Positions 50,476 to 59,800 of a stretch of DNA of 64,000 nt are shown here, piece after piece. The notes beneath the pieces are model-generated. The model ran no database searches. It had not been told where the DNA came from and worked only from the letters and a program-made list of their open reading frames with translations. The stretch is from Verrucomicrobiaceae bacterium (GTDB taxonomy: Bacteria > Verrucomicrobiota > Verrucomicrobiia > Verrucomicrobiales > Akkermansiaceae), in assembly GCA_027485995.1 (NCBI GenBank), contig JAIXPW010000183.1, forward strand, positions 1-64,000, read 5' to 3'. The position numbers and the translations under genes were made by a program. Within the stretch, counting starts at the first letter, position 1. Each line of letters begins with the position of its first letter.

Positions 50476-53046
50476 TCAGCACACTCTCCGCCTCCTGAGC
50501 AGGGCCACCGTGCTGCCGGTGATGATCAGCAGCCAGGTTGAAGGCTCTGGGATGTTTGGAATCGATGGAACCGAATCCGGATTCACCGGTTCCAAACCGG
50601 CCTTCTGATATTGCTCCGCCGTCTCCAGCACGACGGCCCCTGAGGTCGGGGTCACCAGTTGATAGCGGGCCTTGATCCCATCCTTGTCCTCCGGCAGGGA
50701 CGCCGCCCAGAATCTCGCCAGTTGGTCCCAAACCTTCCGGCCAGTCAGGCCTTCCGGGCCCGCCGAGCGCGACCATTCCCATTGGGTCATCGAAACTTCC
50801 CCGCTCTTGAAGGATTTGAGGAACGCAGGGAAATCCTTCGCCGGATCGATCAGCGTCGGGCCACGCAGCAGGGAGCCGCTTCGGTAAATCTGTTCCGCCA
50901 GGCGATTGGGTCCCGACTTCGCCTCGATCTCCATGATCATCGGACGTCGGCTGCCGCGCTCCATTCGCTGCAACAGCGCCTCCGGACGGGAGAGCTTCAC
51001 GGCCTGAGGTCCATGAATCCACAGGATCGGTGAGGAAGGCTCATTTCGCGCAGCCAACTCGACTGCCTCACGAAGGGCGGCTTCGTTGTCGCGGCCTCCC
51101 GAGAAACGGTAATCCGCCAAGCCCTGAAGCTCGATCCGCCGGGCCTGGTCGTCCGCCAGGATCAGGGTGCAAGCGCCGTCCGCATACTCCGATTTCAGAC
51201 CTGCCAGAATCCAATCCTTCGCCTCCTTCAATCCCGCCGATCCATCCACCACGATCACCGGCGGTCCGAAATTCTTCCGCACTCCCGCCATCGGCTTGCG
51301 GGTCAAAACCCGTTCCTCAGGCTTGGCAAAAGGGTCCTCACACCACACCTCGCCAGCTGGACTCTCCAACCCGTCAAAGCGCACCGCCATGGTCTTTTCA
51401 TCCTCACGGGTGCCTGGCAGTGAGACCGAGAGCGATTGTCCCGGACCGTCCATATTCGACCTGGGTGCTCCCATGCCTCCCTCTAACAGGAATGGCTGAT
51501 CTCCCTGGAGCCACACGGAATGCTCCAGCCCGGACTGAAGACCGAAGTTCTGTTCCACAATCTTCGGCAGCTCCCAACGACCTGAGTCCGTGAGTGGAGC
51601 CGTGATGCCCAGGCGGATCTTCATCCGACCATTCCCCGGCACGGGAAAGCATTGGACCATCACCGTATCCGGACCGCACATCGTGACCAGCACCGGATCG
51701 CGGCTCTGCCTGACCGCGACTTCCTGATAGGCGGCCTTCACCTTTGCCACCGTGCTGAAGGCGGCCTCACGCGGTTCGCCATTCACCCACAAGGTCAGGC
51801 GCGACACCCGTCCATCGCGCGGCAAGCGGACCTGGCAGCGGGCCTCCCGCGCCCTGGGGTCGCCGTTGGCGAAGACCATTGTCCACTCTGCATAGCCCAG
51901 TTGCGAGGCCGCATCGAAGTGGCCGTCGAGTCGCGACTCCGCGAGGTCCAGGTTCTTCAGGCGCACCGCCACCTGGTCGGACCCCACATAGTCGTCGAAC
52001 TGGAGTTGCTCCATGTCCCCGCGTCCCCGACCTCCGTCACGCAGCGCGGACTTCGGTGGCCTGACCGTGTTGAAGCCCTTGCCGGTCACCCGAAAGAAAA
52101 GTTCCCTCGCAAGCTCGGAGTCGTGCGGCTGTGGGTTGGCCCCGCCGAACATCATCACGGGAATCCGCCAGCCCTGCATCATCCATCCGGAAATGTCGGT
52201 GGCCATCTGCGTACCACGATTCCCCTCGTAGCAGGTTTTCAGCAGGGTGCTTTCCGAATGGAAGGCCCGCAGCCGGTCGATCGCCTTCTGGCTGGGCTCC
52301 TTGCCTATGGCGAGATCGACATTCAATCTTGTCCACAGTCCCGGGCCTTCCAGCAGCACCAGCACCAGGGTGGTCAGGATCAGTGAGATCTTCCGCGCCT
52401 GGCGGAATCCCTTTTCATGATCAGCTGTGATGTGTCGCGAGAGCCTCCACGACACCAGCGCGGCCAGGAGCGGGGTGAGGGAAAGCAGGCCCATTCCAAA
52501 GGCAATCAACGCGATCACCGAGGCAGGCAGCAGCGGCAGGAAAAGCAGAGCGTAGAAGACCGAGATCACCAGAACGCTCCCGGTCAGCGCCCCGACCCAG
52601 CTTGCGGCCCTCTGACCCGCCTTGATGAGAAGATAAGCGTTTCCAAATGGCACCAGGGCCAGCAGCAGGACATGCCAGATCGTAGGCACTGGATCAAAGA
52701 AGACCCCGCCACAGAAGCCGGATCCGATCTCGAACACGGTTACGCCCAACGGGAACACCACGCCGAACGTCCAGTTGAAGAAGCGCTTGAAGCCCGCCCA
52801 CTTCGAGGTCGGCAAGGCCCTTGCCTCCTTGGCTGGCCGATAGCCGCCATCGAGCCGCTGCAGGATTCCCTCCAGCGCCATCAACCCCAGGCTGTCTCCC
52901 GGCTCGCGTTCCGCCTCCTCATGAATGTGGCAGCGCAGGTCCGCCTTGAACTCCTCCGCCTCGTCTCCAGCGAAACCTTCCCGTGTGGCCCTCCCGTCGA
53001 GATACTCCACCAATCGACGCTCTGCCTGTGTGGTCCAAGTCTTCAT
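50476..53046 (-). CDS. Polytopic VIT-domain protein with PEP-CTERM signal
   Basis: 856 residues. The N-terminal 65 residues form a helical module of the type seen beside PadR regulators. Several membrane helices follow (about 85-260). From about 330 the chain is soluble, with a VIT-like part near 430-500 (RLTLWVNGEPREAAF, AKVKAAYQEVAVRQSRDPVLV) and a later vWA-like region (PPVIVVDGSAGLKEAKDWIL). The C-terminus IPEPSTWLLIITGSTVALL followed by RRRR is a PEP-CTERM sorting signal, which exosortase would cut at the outer face. An exosortase gene is not in the window. The PadR gene lies 60 bp upstream. Confidence 0.75.
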   Translation of the reverse strand: MKTWTTQAERRLVEYLDGRATREGFAGDEAEEFKADLRCHIHEEAEREPGDSLGLMALEGILQRLDGGYRPAKEARALPTSKWAGFKRFFNWTFGVVFPLGVTVFEIGSGFCGGVFFDPVPTIWHVLLLALVPFGNAYLLIKAGQRAASWVGALTGSVLVISVFYALLFLPLLPASVIALIAFGMGLLSLTPLLAALVSWRLSRHITADHEKGFRQARKISLILTTLVLVLLEGPGLWTRLNVDLAIGKEPSQKAIDRLRAFHSESTLLKTCYEGNRGTQMATDISGWMMQGWRIPVMMFGGANPQPHDSELARELFFRVTGKGFNTVRPPKSALRDGGRGRGDMEQLQFDDYVGSDQVAVRLKNLDLAESRLDGHFDAASQLGYAEWTMVFANGDPRAREARCQVRLPRDGRVSRLTLWVNGEPREAAFSTVAKVKAAYQEVAVRQSRDPVLVTMCGPDTVMVQCFPVPGNGRMKIRLGITAPLTDSGRWELPKIVEQNFGLQSGLEHSVWLQGDQPFLLEGGMGAPRSNMDGPGQSLSVSLPGTREDEKTMAVRFDGLESPAGEVWCEDPFAKPEERVLTRKPMAGVRKNFGPPVIVVDGSAGLKEAKDWILAGLKSEYADGACTLILADDQARRIELQGLADYRFSGGRDNEAALREAVELAARNEPSSPILWIHGPQAVKLSRPEALLQRMERGSRRPMIMEIEAKSGPNRLAEQIYRSGSLLRGPTLIDPAKDFPAFLKSFKSGEVSMTQWEWSRSAGPEGLTGRKVWDQLARFWAASLPEDKDGIKARYQLVTPTSGAVVLETAEQYQKAGLEPVNPDSVPSIPNIPEPSTWLLIITGSTVALLRRRRVC

Positions 53047-53106
53047 CTTGCTGCTGTTGAAAATCCTCCGTTAGGTTCTGGAAAAGTTGTCTGCGGGTGC
53101 GAGATA

Positions 53107-53493
53107 TCACATCGAGTGAGGCGGGGATTCGCCATGAAATCCGATCGACTCCACCCCTCGCGCCATTTCCTGGAAATAGCCTGTCATCTCCTCCGCCAGC
53201 TCGCGCCCGGCATCGGTCAGTTGATAGTATTTTCGGGCCGGGCCACCACTGGACTCCTCAAGCCGGGTCGTCACCAACTGCTGCTTCTTGAGCCGCGCCA
53301 ACAGGGGGTAGATCGACCCTTCCGCCACCCCGACTCCCGGCAGGGCCACGAGCGCCTTCACCAGGGCATAGCCATACCACTCGCCACCGGAAAGGGCTTT
53401 CAGGATGCACAATTCCAGAACGCCCTTGCGCATCTGGATCGTCCAGTTCGCAAACCCGCCGTCGCTTTCTCGTCCTGAATCCGCCTCGCTCAC
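53107..53493 (-). CDS. PadR-family transcriptional regulator
   Basis: 128 residues with the PadR winged helix: MRKGVLELCILKALSGGEWYGYALVKAL, then GVAEGSIYPLLARLKKQQLV and GPARKYYQLTDAGRELAEEM, plus a C-terminal dimerisation helix. PadR proteins repress neighbouring genes and respond to small molecules or stress; the downstream membrane protein begins with a helical module typical of PadR partners. The gap between them is 60 bp, so it is probably a two-gene operon. Confidence 0.92.
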   Translation of the reverse strand: MSEADSGRESDGGFANWTIQMRKGVLELCILKALSGGEWYGYALVKALVALPGVGVAEGSIYPLLARLKKQQLVTTRLEESSGGPARKYYQLTDAGRELAEEMTGYFQEMARGVESIGFHGESPPHSM

Positions 53494-53539
53494 AAGAGTC
53501 CATTACCTTGCGATGCAAGGTAATGGCAAGGAGGATTTT

Positions 53540-53955
53540 TCAGTCGGGATGAAATGACGGATGTTGGGGAGCAGGATGGAAACCTCCCCATTGCTCCATT
53601 CTGGGATTCGAGGGCCACAGGCCTGTCAAGATACCAGCATGGGGCATCGCCCCATGAACCGGGACTGCAAGATCCCCAAGGGCTGAAGGCCCGTTCCATT
53701 CTTTGCGCGTTTGACGTCCGATCCACCCATCCAAATGGATCAGGCCTTCAGCCCTCGATTCATCATGGAGATGGAACCCAGGCCGCTGGCCTGGGCTGGT
53801 ATGGATTCTGGCCGTTGGCCCTGAAGACTCAAGATGTGGGTTACGGAAAGATGGATATCCCAGCCCTACCACAACGAGCACCTCGGTAGGGCCGAAACCT
53901 CCCTCCCTGCGCAGTGCAGGATGAAGGGTGGGTGAAGCCGCTGGCGGGTAGGCTG
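53540..53955. repeat. Gene-free block of GGGCTGAAGGCCC-type palindromes
   Basis: The gap 53494-53959 has no convincing gene. It contains several short inverted words: GGGGCATCGCCCC, GGGCTGAAGGCCC, CCAGGCCGCTGGCCTGG and CAGGCCTTCAGCCC. The spacing is irregular. These are formulaic REP-like repeats, perhaps spliced from several copies. Confidence 0.55.
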
Positions 53956-53959
53956 GCAG

Positions 53960-54223
53960 TCACTCGTAGTGACTCCACATCCGGATCACCTTGACGGTGC
54001 GTTCGGCCTCATAGACCTGATAGACCAAGCGATGCTGAATGTTGATTCGGCGTGAACAGGCTCCCGCCAGATCCCCGACCAGCTTTTCGTAGGGCGGCGG
54101 ATTCTGAAATGGATTCTCCGCGATGACATCGAGTAGGCGCTGGACCTGCGGTCTGAGATTGGACGCCGCGATTTTCTTCGCGTCCTTCTGGGCCTGTTTC
54201 GTGAAAACAACCGACCAGCTCAC
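53960..54223 (-). CDS. yoeB: YoeB/Txe-type toxin
   Basis: 87 residues from a GTG at 54223 that overlaps the antitoxin stop (GTGA). The YoeB pattern is intact: SWSVVFTKQAQKDAKKI, ENPFQNPPPYEKLVGDLAGACSRRINIQHRLVYQV and the closing RMWSHYE, with catalytic-type Glu46, Arg65, His85 and Tyr86. These RelE-family toxins cut mRNA at the ribosome. The longer frame to 54334 is rejected because it overlaps the antitoxin coding region. Confidence 0.9.
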   Translation of the reverse strand: MSWSVVFTKQAQKDAKKIAASNLRPQVQRLLDVIAENPFQNPPPYEKLVGDLAGACSRRINIQHRLVYQVYEAERTVKVIRMWSHYE

Positions 54224-54462
54224 CAACCGGGTTTGGTGGAGGTTTTGCCAAGCGGTTCCGCCATGCCCTTGAGAATGGATTCGCGCATCCCGGGAATCGA
54301 GACGAGGTAGAGCGTCTCCTGGATGCTGCGCCAATCATCCTCTGAAATGAGAACGGCGTTGGAACGCTTCCCAGTGATCTGGATGGGCTCGTGGGAATCG
54401 GCCGCCTCGTCAAGAAGTTGATAAAGCCTGGAACGGGCTTGGGTGACAGGCAAGGAGGTCAT
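54220..54462 (-). CDS. yefM: YefM-type antitoxin
   Basis: 80 residues with the Phd/YefM fold: TSLPVTQARSRLYQLLDEAADSHEPIQITGKRSNAVLISEDDWRSIQETLYL, then a C-terminal toxin-binding tail. It overlaps the YoeB start. A palindrome and a TTGACA box lie just upstream (54479-54497), fitting autoregulation. Confidence 0.9.
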   Translation of the reverse strand: MTSLPVTQARSRLYQLLDEAADSHEPIQITGKRSNAVLISEDDWRSIQETLYLVSIPGMRESILKGMAEPLGKTSTKPGW

Positions 54463-54478
54463 GGAAATAGCGTCCGTT

Positions 54479-54497
54479 AAAGCGTGCGCTTTGTCAA
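54479..54497 (-). promoter_or_regulatory. YefM/YoeB operator palindrome with -35 box
   Basis: AAAGCG-TG-CGCTTT (54479-54492) is a perfect six-base inverted repeat, 16 bp upstream of the antitoxin ATG. TTGACA on the minus strand (54492-54497) overlaps its edge. A -10 box at standard spacing is not clear. Confidence 0.45.
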
Positions 54498-54609
54498 GTT
54501 GCTGGGCGGACTGAAATCGCCACCTGCTGCTTGGTCGCCGGGATGAAACATCCGCAACAGGCGCAATGCCAATTGAAGGCTGGTTGAAGGATTAGAGACA
54601 TCCATTCCC

Positions 54610-55341
54610 TCACCACCCGATCACCAGTGGCGGAACGATGATCCGGGTGTTCCCACCCTTCTGGCGGTTCTCGCTCTCCTCGACTGCGCTGACGAGGCCG
54701 TTTTCAAACTCCACCGCCGTCTTGCCCTTTTCGATCTGGGTGGTGCTGATGAGCCGACGGAAAAGCTGGCCGGTCGATGGATCGCGCTCCGTGACGTAGT
54801 TGTTCACCTCCTCGTAATCGATGAACTCCCAGCGGCCACTCTGGCCTTCGCCGGTCTTGCGCATGGTGGTTTTTGTGGGCTTGCCGAGCGATTTCAACAC
54901 CTCGTCGGGCGTCAGGCCGACGGCCACCTGATGGGCGGCGATGAGCTTCTGGACCTGGATGTTGCGGGCGTAGAGGAGCTTGAGGTTTTCGACGAACTTC
55001 GGATCCTTCGAGGAAAACGCCCAGGGCGGGACCCAGCCGGAAATGCCATTGCTGGTGCCCTGGCCACGGACCTTGTAGGCGCGGTCGGTCATGGCTTCGA
55101 GCCGCACCGTCTGATTGGCCTTCAGGTAGCCGAGCTTCACCTTGCCCTCCTTGTCGGAAAACACCGGGGCTTCCTTGATCACGCCGAGCATGACGGGCTT
55201 CTTGGAGTCCTCCTCGAAGTAAACGACGTCCGGATCACGTTCGAGGAGGGATTTCCGCTCCGTGCGGTCGCGTCGTCCGGCTTGGCCGAAGGCGGGAATG
55301 GCGAGGAGGATCGACAACGCGAAAGTGAGCCAGCGTTTCAT
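54610..55341 (-). CDS. Secreted SH3-like protein of unknown function
   Basis: 243 residues with a signal peptide (MKRWLTFALSILLAIPAFGQ). Residues about 45-110 look like an SH3-type fold (VMLGVIKEAPVFSDKEGKVKLGYLKANQTVRLEAMTDRAYKV). The second half contains GLTPDEVLKSLGKPTKTTMRKTGEGQSGRWEF, a pattern of SmpA/BamE-type small periplasmic domains. The exact role is unknown. It is transcribed away from hemL. Confidence 0.65.
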   Translation of the reverse strand: MKRWLTFALSILLAIPAFGQAGRRDRTERKSLLERDPDVVYFEEDSKKPVMLGVIKEAPVFSDKEGKVKLGYLKANQTVRLEAMTDRAYKVRGQGTSNGISGWVPPWAFSSKDPKFVENLKLLYARNIQVQKLIAAHQVAVGLTPDEVLKSLGKPTKTTMRKTGEGQSGRWEFIDYEEVNNYVTERDPSTGQLFRRLISTTQIEKGKTAVEFENGLVSAVEESENRQKGGNTRIIVPPLVIGW

Positions 55342-55440
55342 TGGGGCAGGTTAGCAGGGATTTCGGGCATGGAAAGCCCGGAACTCGGACGGGGTCCAGG
55401 GGCTCCCTATTCATCCGTTTTTTGGAAAACTTCGGATCTT

Positions 55441-55473
55441 CGAGGTTGGACGTTGGAACTTCGGCGTTCACCT
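55441..55473. repeat. GAACATCGAAC-family repeat, third locus
   Basis: CGAGGTTGGACGTTGGAACT and TCGGCGTTCACC, which on the minus strand gives a text close to GAACGCCGAAGTTCCAACGT. Same style as 28288-28403 and 31100-31135; it lies 8 bp before hemL. Confidence 0.5.
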
Positions 55474-55480
55474 TCCCCGC

Positions 55481-56764
55481 ATGTCCACGAGCATTTCGTC
55501 CAAGCTCTTCGCCGCCGCCAAGGAACTCATCCCCGGAGGCGTGAACTCGCCGGTCCGCGCCTTCCGCAATGTCGGGGGCGAGCCGTTCTTCGTCCGCCGC
55601 GCCAAGGGCAGCCGGATCGAGGACGTCGATGGCAAGACCTACATCGACTACATCGGCTCCTGGGGCCCGAACATCCTCGGCCACGCGCCGACGGTCATCA
55701 CCAACACGATCCACGAGGTCGCCAAGGACGGCATTTCCTTCGGCATCCCGAACCCCTACGAGGTCGAGATGGCCCGCACGATCACCGACTGGGTGCCATC
55801 GGTCCAGAAGGTGCGCATGTGCTCGTCCGGCACCGAGGCGACCATGTCCGCCATCCGCCTGGCGCGCGGGTTCACGAAGCGCGACTACATCGTGAAATTC
55901 GACGGCTGCTATCATGGTCACAGCGATTCCCTGCTCGTCGCCGCCGGGTCCGGAGCGCTGACCCATGGCGAGCCCGACTCCGCCGGCGTACCGAAGGCCT
56001 TTGCGGAAAAGACCATCGTCCTCTCCTACAATGACCCCGAGGCACTGGAGCAACTCTTTGCCGCACAGGGCGAACAGATCGCCGCCATCATCGTCGAGTC
56101 CTACCCGGCGAACGCCGGTCTGGTGTTTCCGAAACCCGGCTATCTGGACCTGCTTTCCTCGATCACGAAGCAATACGGCGCGCTGCTGATCTTCGACGAA
56201 GTCATGACCGGCTTCCGACTCGGCAAGGCGGGCGTGCAGGGCCTTGAAAACCTCACCCCCGACCTGAGCTGCTTCGGCAAGGTCATCGGCGGCGGACTTC
56301 CCGTCGGCGCGTTCGGCGGTCGCGCCGATGTCATGGACCTGCTCGCCCCGATCGGCCCGGTCTATCAGGCCGGCACGCTTTCCGGCAACCCGCTCGCCAT
56401 GGCCGCCGGACTCGCGCAGTTGAAGGAACTCTCGAAGCCCTCCGGCTTTCCCCGCCTCGAACAGCTCGGCGCCCACTTCGAAGCCGGCCTGCGCCAGCTC
56501 CTCGCGGAAAAGGGCGTGCCGCACCGCTTCAACCGCATCGGCTCGATGTTCTGCCTGTTCTTCACCGACCGCGAGATCGTGAACGTGGACGACGTGATGA
56601 AGCAGGACCTGGAGTTCTTCAAAAAGTTCTTCTGGGGTTGCCTCGACAAGGGCATCTACCTCGCCCCCTCGCCCTACGAAACCGGCTTCCTCAGCCTCGC
56701 CCACACCGAGGCGGATCTGGATGAGACCCTCGGCGTCTTCAGCGAGGTGCTCGGGAGGATTTGA
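55481..56764 (+). CDS. hemL: Glutamate-1-semialdehyde 2,1-aminomutase
   Basis: 427 residues, the usual HemL length. Visible are IPGGVNSPVRAF, GKTYIDYIGSWGPNILGH, MCSSGTEATMSAIRLARG, KFDGCYHGHSDSLLV, the cofactor region LLIFDEVMTGFRLG and the PLP lysine in CFGKVIGGGLPVGAFGG (Lys267). It converts glutamate-1-semialdehyde to 5-aminolevulinate in the C5 tetrapyrrole pathway. The C5 partner HemA is not adjacent. Its stop is 70 bp before the next gene's likely start on the same strand. Confidence 0.96.
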   Translation: MSTSISSKLFAAAKELIPGGVNSPVRAFRNVGGEPFFVRRAKGSRIEDVDGKTYIDYIGSWGPNILGHAPTVITNTIHEVAKDGISFGIPNPYEVEMARTITDWVPSVQKVRMCSSGTEATMSAIRLARGFTKRDYIVKFDGCYHGHSDSLLVAAGSGALTHGEPDSAGVPKAFAEKTIVLSYNDPEALEQLFAAQGEQIAAIIVESYPANAGLVFPKPGYLDLLSSITKQYGALLIFDEVMTGFRLGKAGVQGLENLTPDLSCFGKVIGGGLPVGAFGGRADVMDLLAPIGPVYQAGTLSGNPLAMAAGLAQLKELSKPSGFPRLEQLGAHFEAGLRQLLAEKGVPHRFNRIGSMFCLFFTDREIVNVDDVMKQDLEFFKKFFWGCLDKGIYLAPSPYETGFLSLAHTEADLDETLGVFSEVLGRI

Positions 56765-56832
56765 TCAAGGACGAGGGCACCAGGGGCCACGGTCATTTGG
56801 CGATTCTTTGGGATTCACTCGCTCGAGGATCC

Positions 56833-59800
56833 ATGAAAGACTCTCAGGTCAGTCGTCCCGCCATGATGCCCCACTCCACTTCTCCGTCACGGCAGCTTGT
56901 GTCGTGGTTCAGGTTTGTCCGCCGTGTTGCCCTCGTCCCACTGGCGATCGGATCGCTCGGGGCGGCCCCCGTGACGCTCTGGCAGATCGGAGAGGATGAG
57001 GATCCATTTGCCTCGGGCTATTCCCCCACCGACGAGTTTTCCCAGGAAAGCGGCTCCAGCAACCCCGCCCCCGGATTCGTCACGCGGCTCCCAGATGATC
57101 CGCTCTACCAGGAGGCCTCGAACCCGGAACGCGACAACCACTTTTACCTGGCGGGGACCTATCCGGCCGGTTTCAACAACCTCACCTCCGTCCTCGTCGT
57201 GCCGAAAGCCGAGCCGACCAGTGCCTTCGAGCGTGCCGTGACCAACACGGATCCGTCCCAGTTCATCCATTTCCCACTCACCGCCGCCCAGATCGGACCC
57301 CAGTCAAGATTGCGCCTCACCTTCGAACTGCATGGCGGCGGATCCTGGTCGGAAAGCACGGGGACTGGCGACAATTTCGGCACCCACAACCTGGAGGTCC
57401 GCTTCCGCACCGCCTCCTCCAATACCCCGATCCTGATCCGCAACGGCGTGAATCGCGACACCCGCTTCACCCTCGACTTCCCGGCCTCCGCCGTCTCGGC
57501 CGTCGCGGGTGCCAACTCGATCCAGATCACCCGCACCGGGCCAGCCTTGCCCAGCGGCAGCTACTCGTGGGTGCAGTTCGACTTTGTGAAGCTCGAGGTG
57601 GAGTCCGATGCCCTGGCCGATGGCGATGGCGACGGCCTGCCGCGCTGGTGGGAACAGGACAACCTGCTCAGTGACTCAAATTCCGCCGACGCCGCCCAGG
57701 ACCTTGACGGCGACGGGCTCACCAACCTTCAGGAGTTCAACGGTGGCGTGCTTTCCAGCGACCCACGCCGCAGCGACCCCGATGGCGATGGCCTGGCCGA
57801 TGCCGCCGAACGCAGCGCGGGCAGCAATCCCGTCCTCGCCGACAGCGATGGCGACGGCTTGTCGGACGCCACCGAACTCCGCTCACCTGCCTCATCCCCG
57901 ATCCTCGTGGACACCGATGCCGACGGTGCTCCGGATGGGCTGGAAAAGCAGGTCGGCTCGAACCCGGGCTCTGCCGCCAGCACCCCGCCCCCGCTCGCAG
58001 GTGCGATCGGACTGAACTTTGTCTGCGCCTACGATTCGAATGGCAGCGTGCCCTGGCCGTTGGCGGGTGGCGTCGTGCCGCAGATCCGCTGGAACAACAC
58101 CACTCCGCTGCGCGGCTACAACCGCCAGTCCGGAACTACGGCGGACATCGTATCTCCTGAGGCAGCGGTCCTGGTGAAGGCGAACGGCCAGACCGTGCCC
58201 GGCATGTCCGTCCAGTGGACCTGCGATCAGAACGACGCCACCTCGAACAACGGCGGGGCCGAACAGAAACTCCTGAATGGCTTCCTCCGGGCCAGCCAGT
58301 CGATGCCCGCCACCCTCACCGTCACAGGCATTCCATTCTCCTCCTACCACGTCATCGCCTACGTCGGCGGAAGCTACAATGGCCAGAAGGCCGCCGTGCG
58401 GCTCAATGACGAGATCGACACCCAGCGCCTCTTCATCACCGCCTCCACTCCGCCGACCCCGAGCCTCACGGAAATCCTTCCCTCCACCCCAGCGGTCCCC
58501 GTTCCCATTGGAAACTACGTCCGCTACCCGGATCGCACCGGCTCCTCCTTCAGCCTCACGGTTTCCAATCTCGACGGCTACTCGGTCGGCCTCCACGCCA
58601 TCCAGATCGTCGATGCCACCCTCGATGCCGACGCCTCGGGCATCCCTGACTGGTATGAAATGCAATATGGCTTGGAGCCCGCCGGTCCCGCCACGGCCGC
58701 CGCCGATCCGGATGGCGATGGCCTGACCAATCTCCAGGAGTTTGATAGGGGCTCGGATCCAAGAAAAGCCGACACCGATGGCGACGGCCTCGCGGACAAC
58801 GAGGAGCCCGCCGAGAACGTCACTAAGGTCGACAGCGATGGCGATGGACTCAGCGACTTCGCCGAGGTCAAGGCGGCCCTTCCCAGCAATCCCAACCTCG
58901 CCGACACCGACTCGGACGGCATTTCCGACAAGCTGGAAACCCAGGTCGGTCTCGATCCCGCCGTCAATCCTGCCCTCACCCCGGGCTTTCTCGGCTGGGT
59001 CCCGGTTTACACTTCGTCTCCAGCGTCATGGGAATGGAAACTCGATCCGGTCCAGATCGTCTGGGATCACGGCAACGGCGCCACCGGCGGAAACAACGGC
59101 TACGATGACACCCTGCTCTCCTTCCAGGTCGGAAACGTGGAGGCATCTTCCCGCAGAAGCATCGACATGCGGCTTGTCAGCGTGAACGGAGCCCTGACTT
59201 ATCAATTCGAGTCCTTCGCCGGCGAAGGTTTCAGCGCCTCCGGGAATCCCAGCGGAAACATCTATCTCGTCGAGGGAAACAATCCGCGCACCGACCTCAA
59301 GGCCGCGCTGGGTTTCAGCGGCTATGGGGCGAATGATATCTCCGACAAGCTGCGCTTCCGCCTCCTCGCCACCCGCGGCAGTGGCAACGTCTGGTCCCTC
59401 AACTTCCAGATCCTGAACCTGACGAAAAACACCACCGTCGTCTCCCGCGTCGTCAGTGTTTCCACCGCTGCAGCGAGCTTGGACGCAGGCACCACCACCT
59501 GGCAGGATTCCGACAACAATGTCGGATTCCCCACCATCGACGTCCACCAGGGCGTCCGGATTTTCCTGACCCCCACTGTCCTGGAAACCCTGCCCGTTTT
59601 CGCCAGTCATGCCGACAGCGACAACGATGGCATGCCCAATGTTTGGGAGGATGCGAACCTGTTGAACAAGAACTCCGCCGCCGACGCCACCCAGGATGCC
59701 GATGGAGATGGATTCAAGAACCGAGAGGAGTATCTCGCCGGGACGAATCCCCGTCTAACCGACACGGATGGCGATGGCGTGGATGACCGCATCGAGCGCA

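Noticed and set aside
7133-51489. TCTAACAG octamers as integron attC sites
   Set aside because: The heptamer resembles an inverse core site, but most copies are inside core genes and none has a matching partner core within 150 bp.
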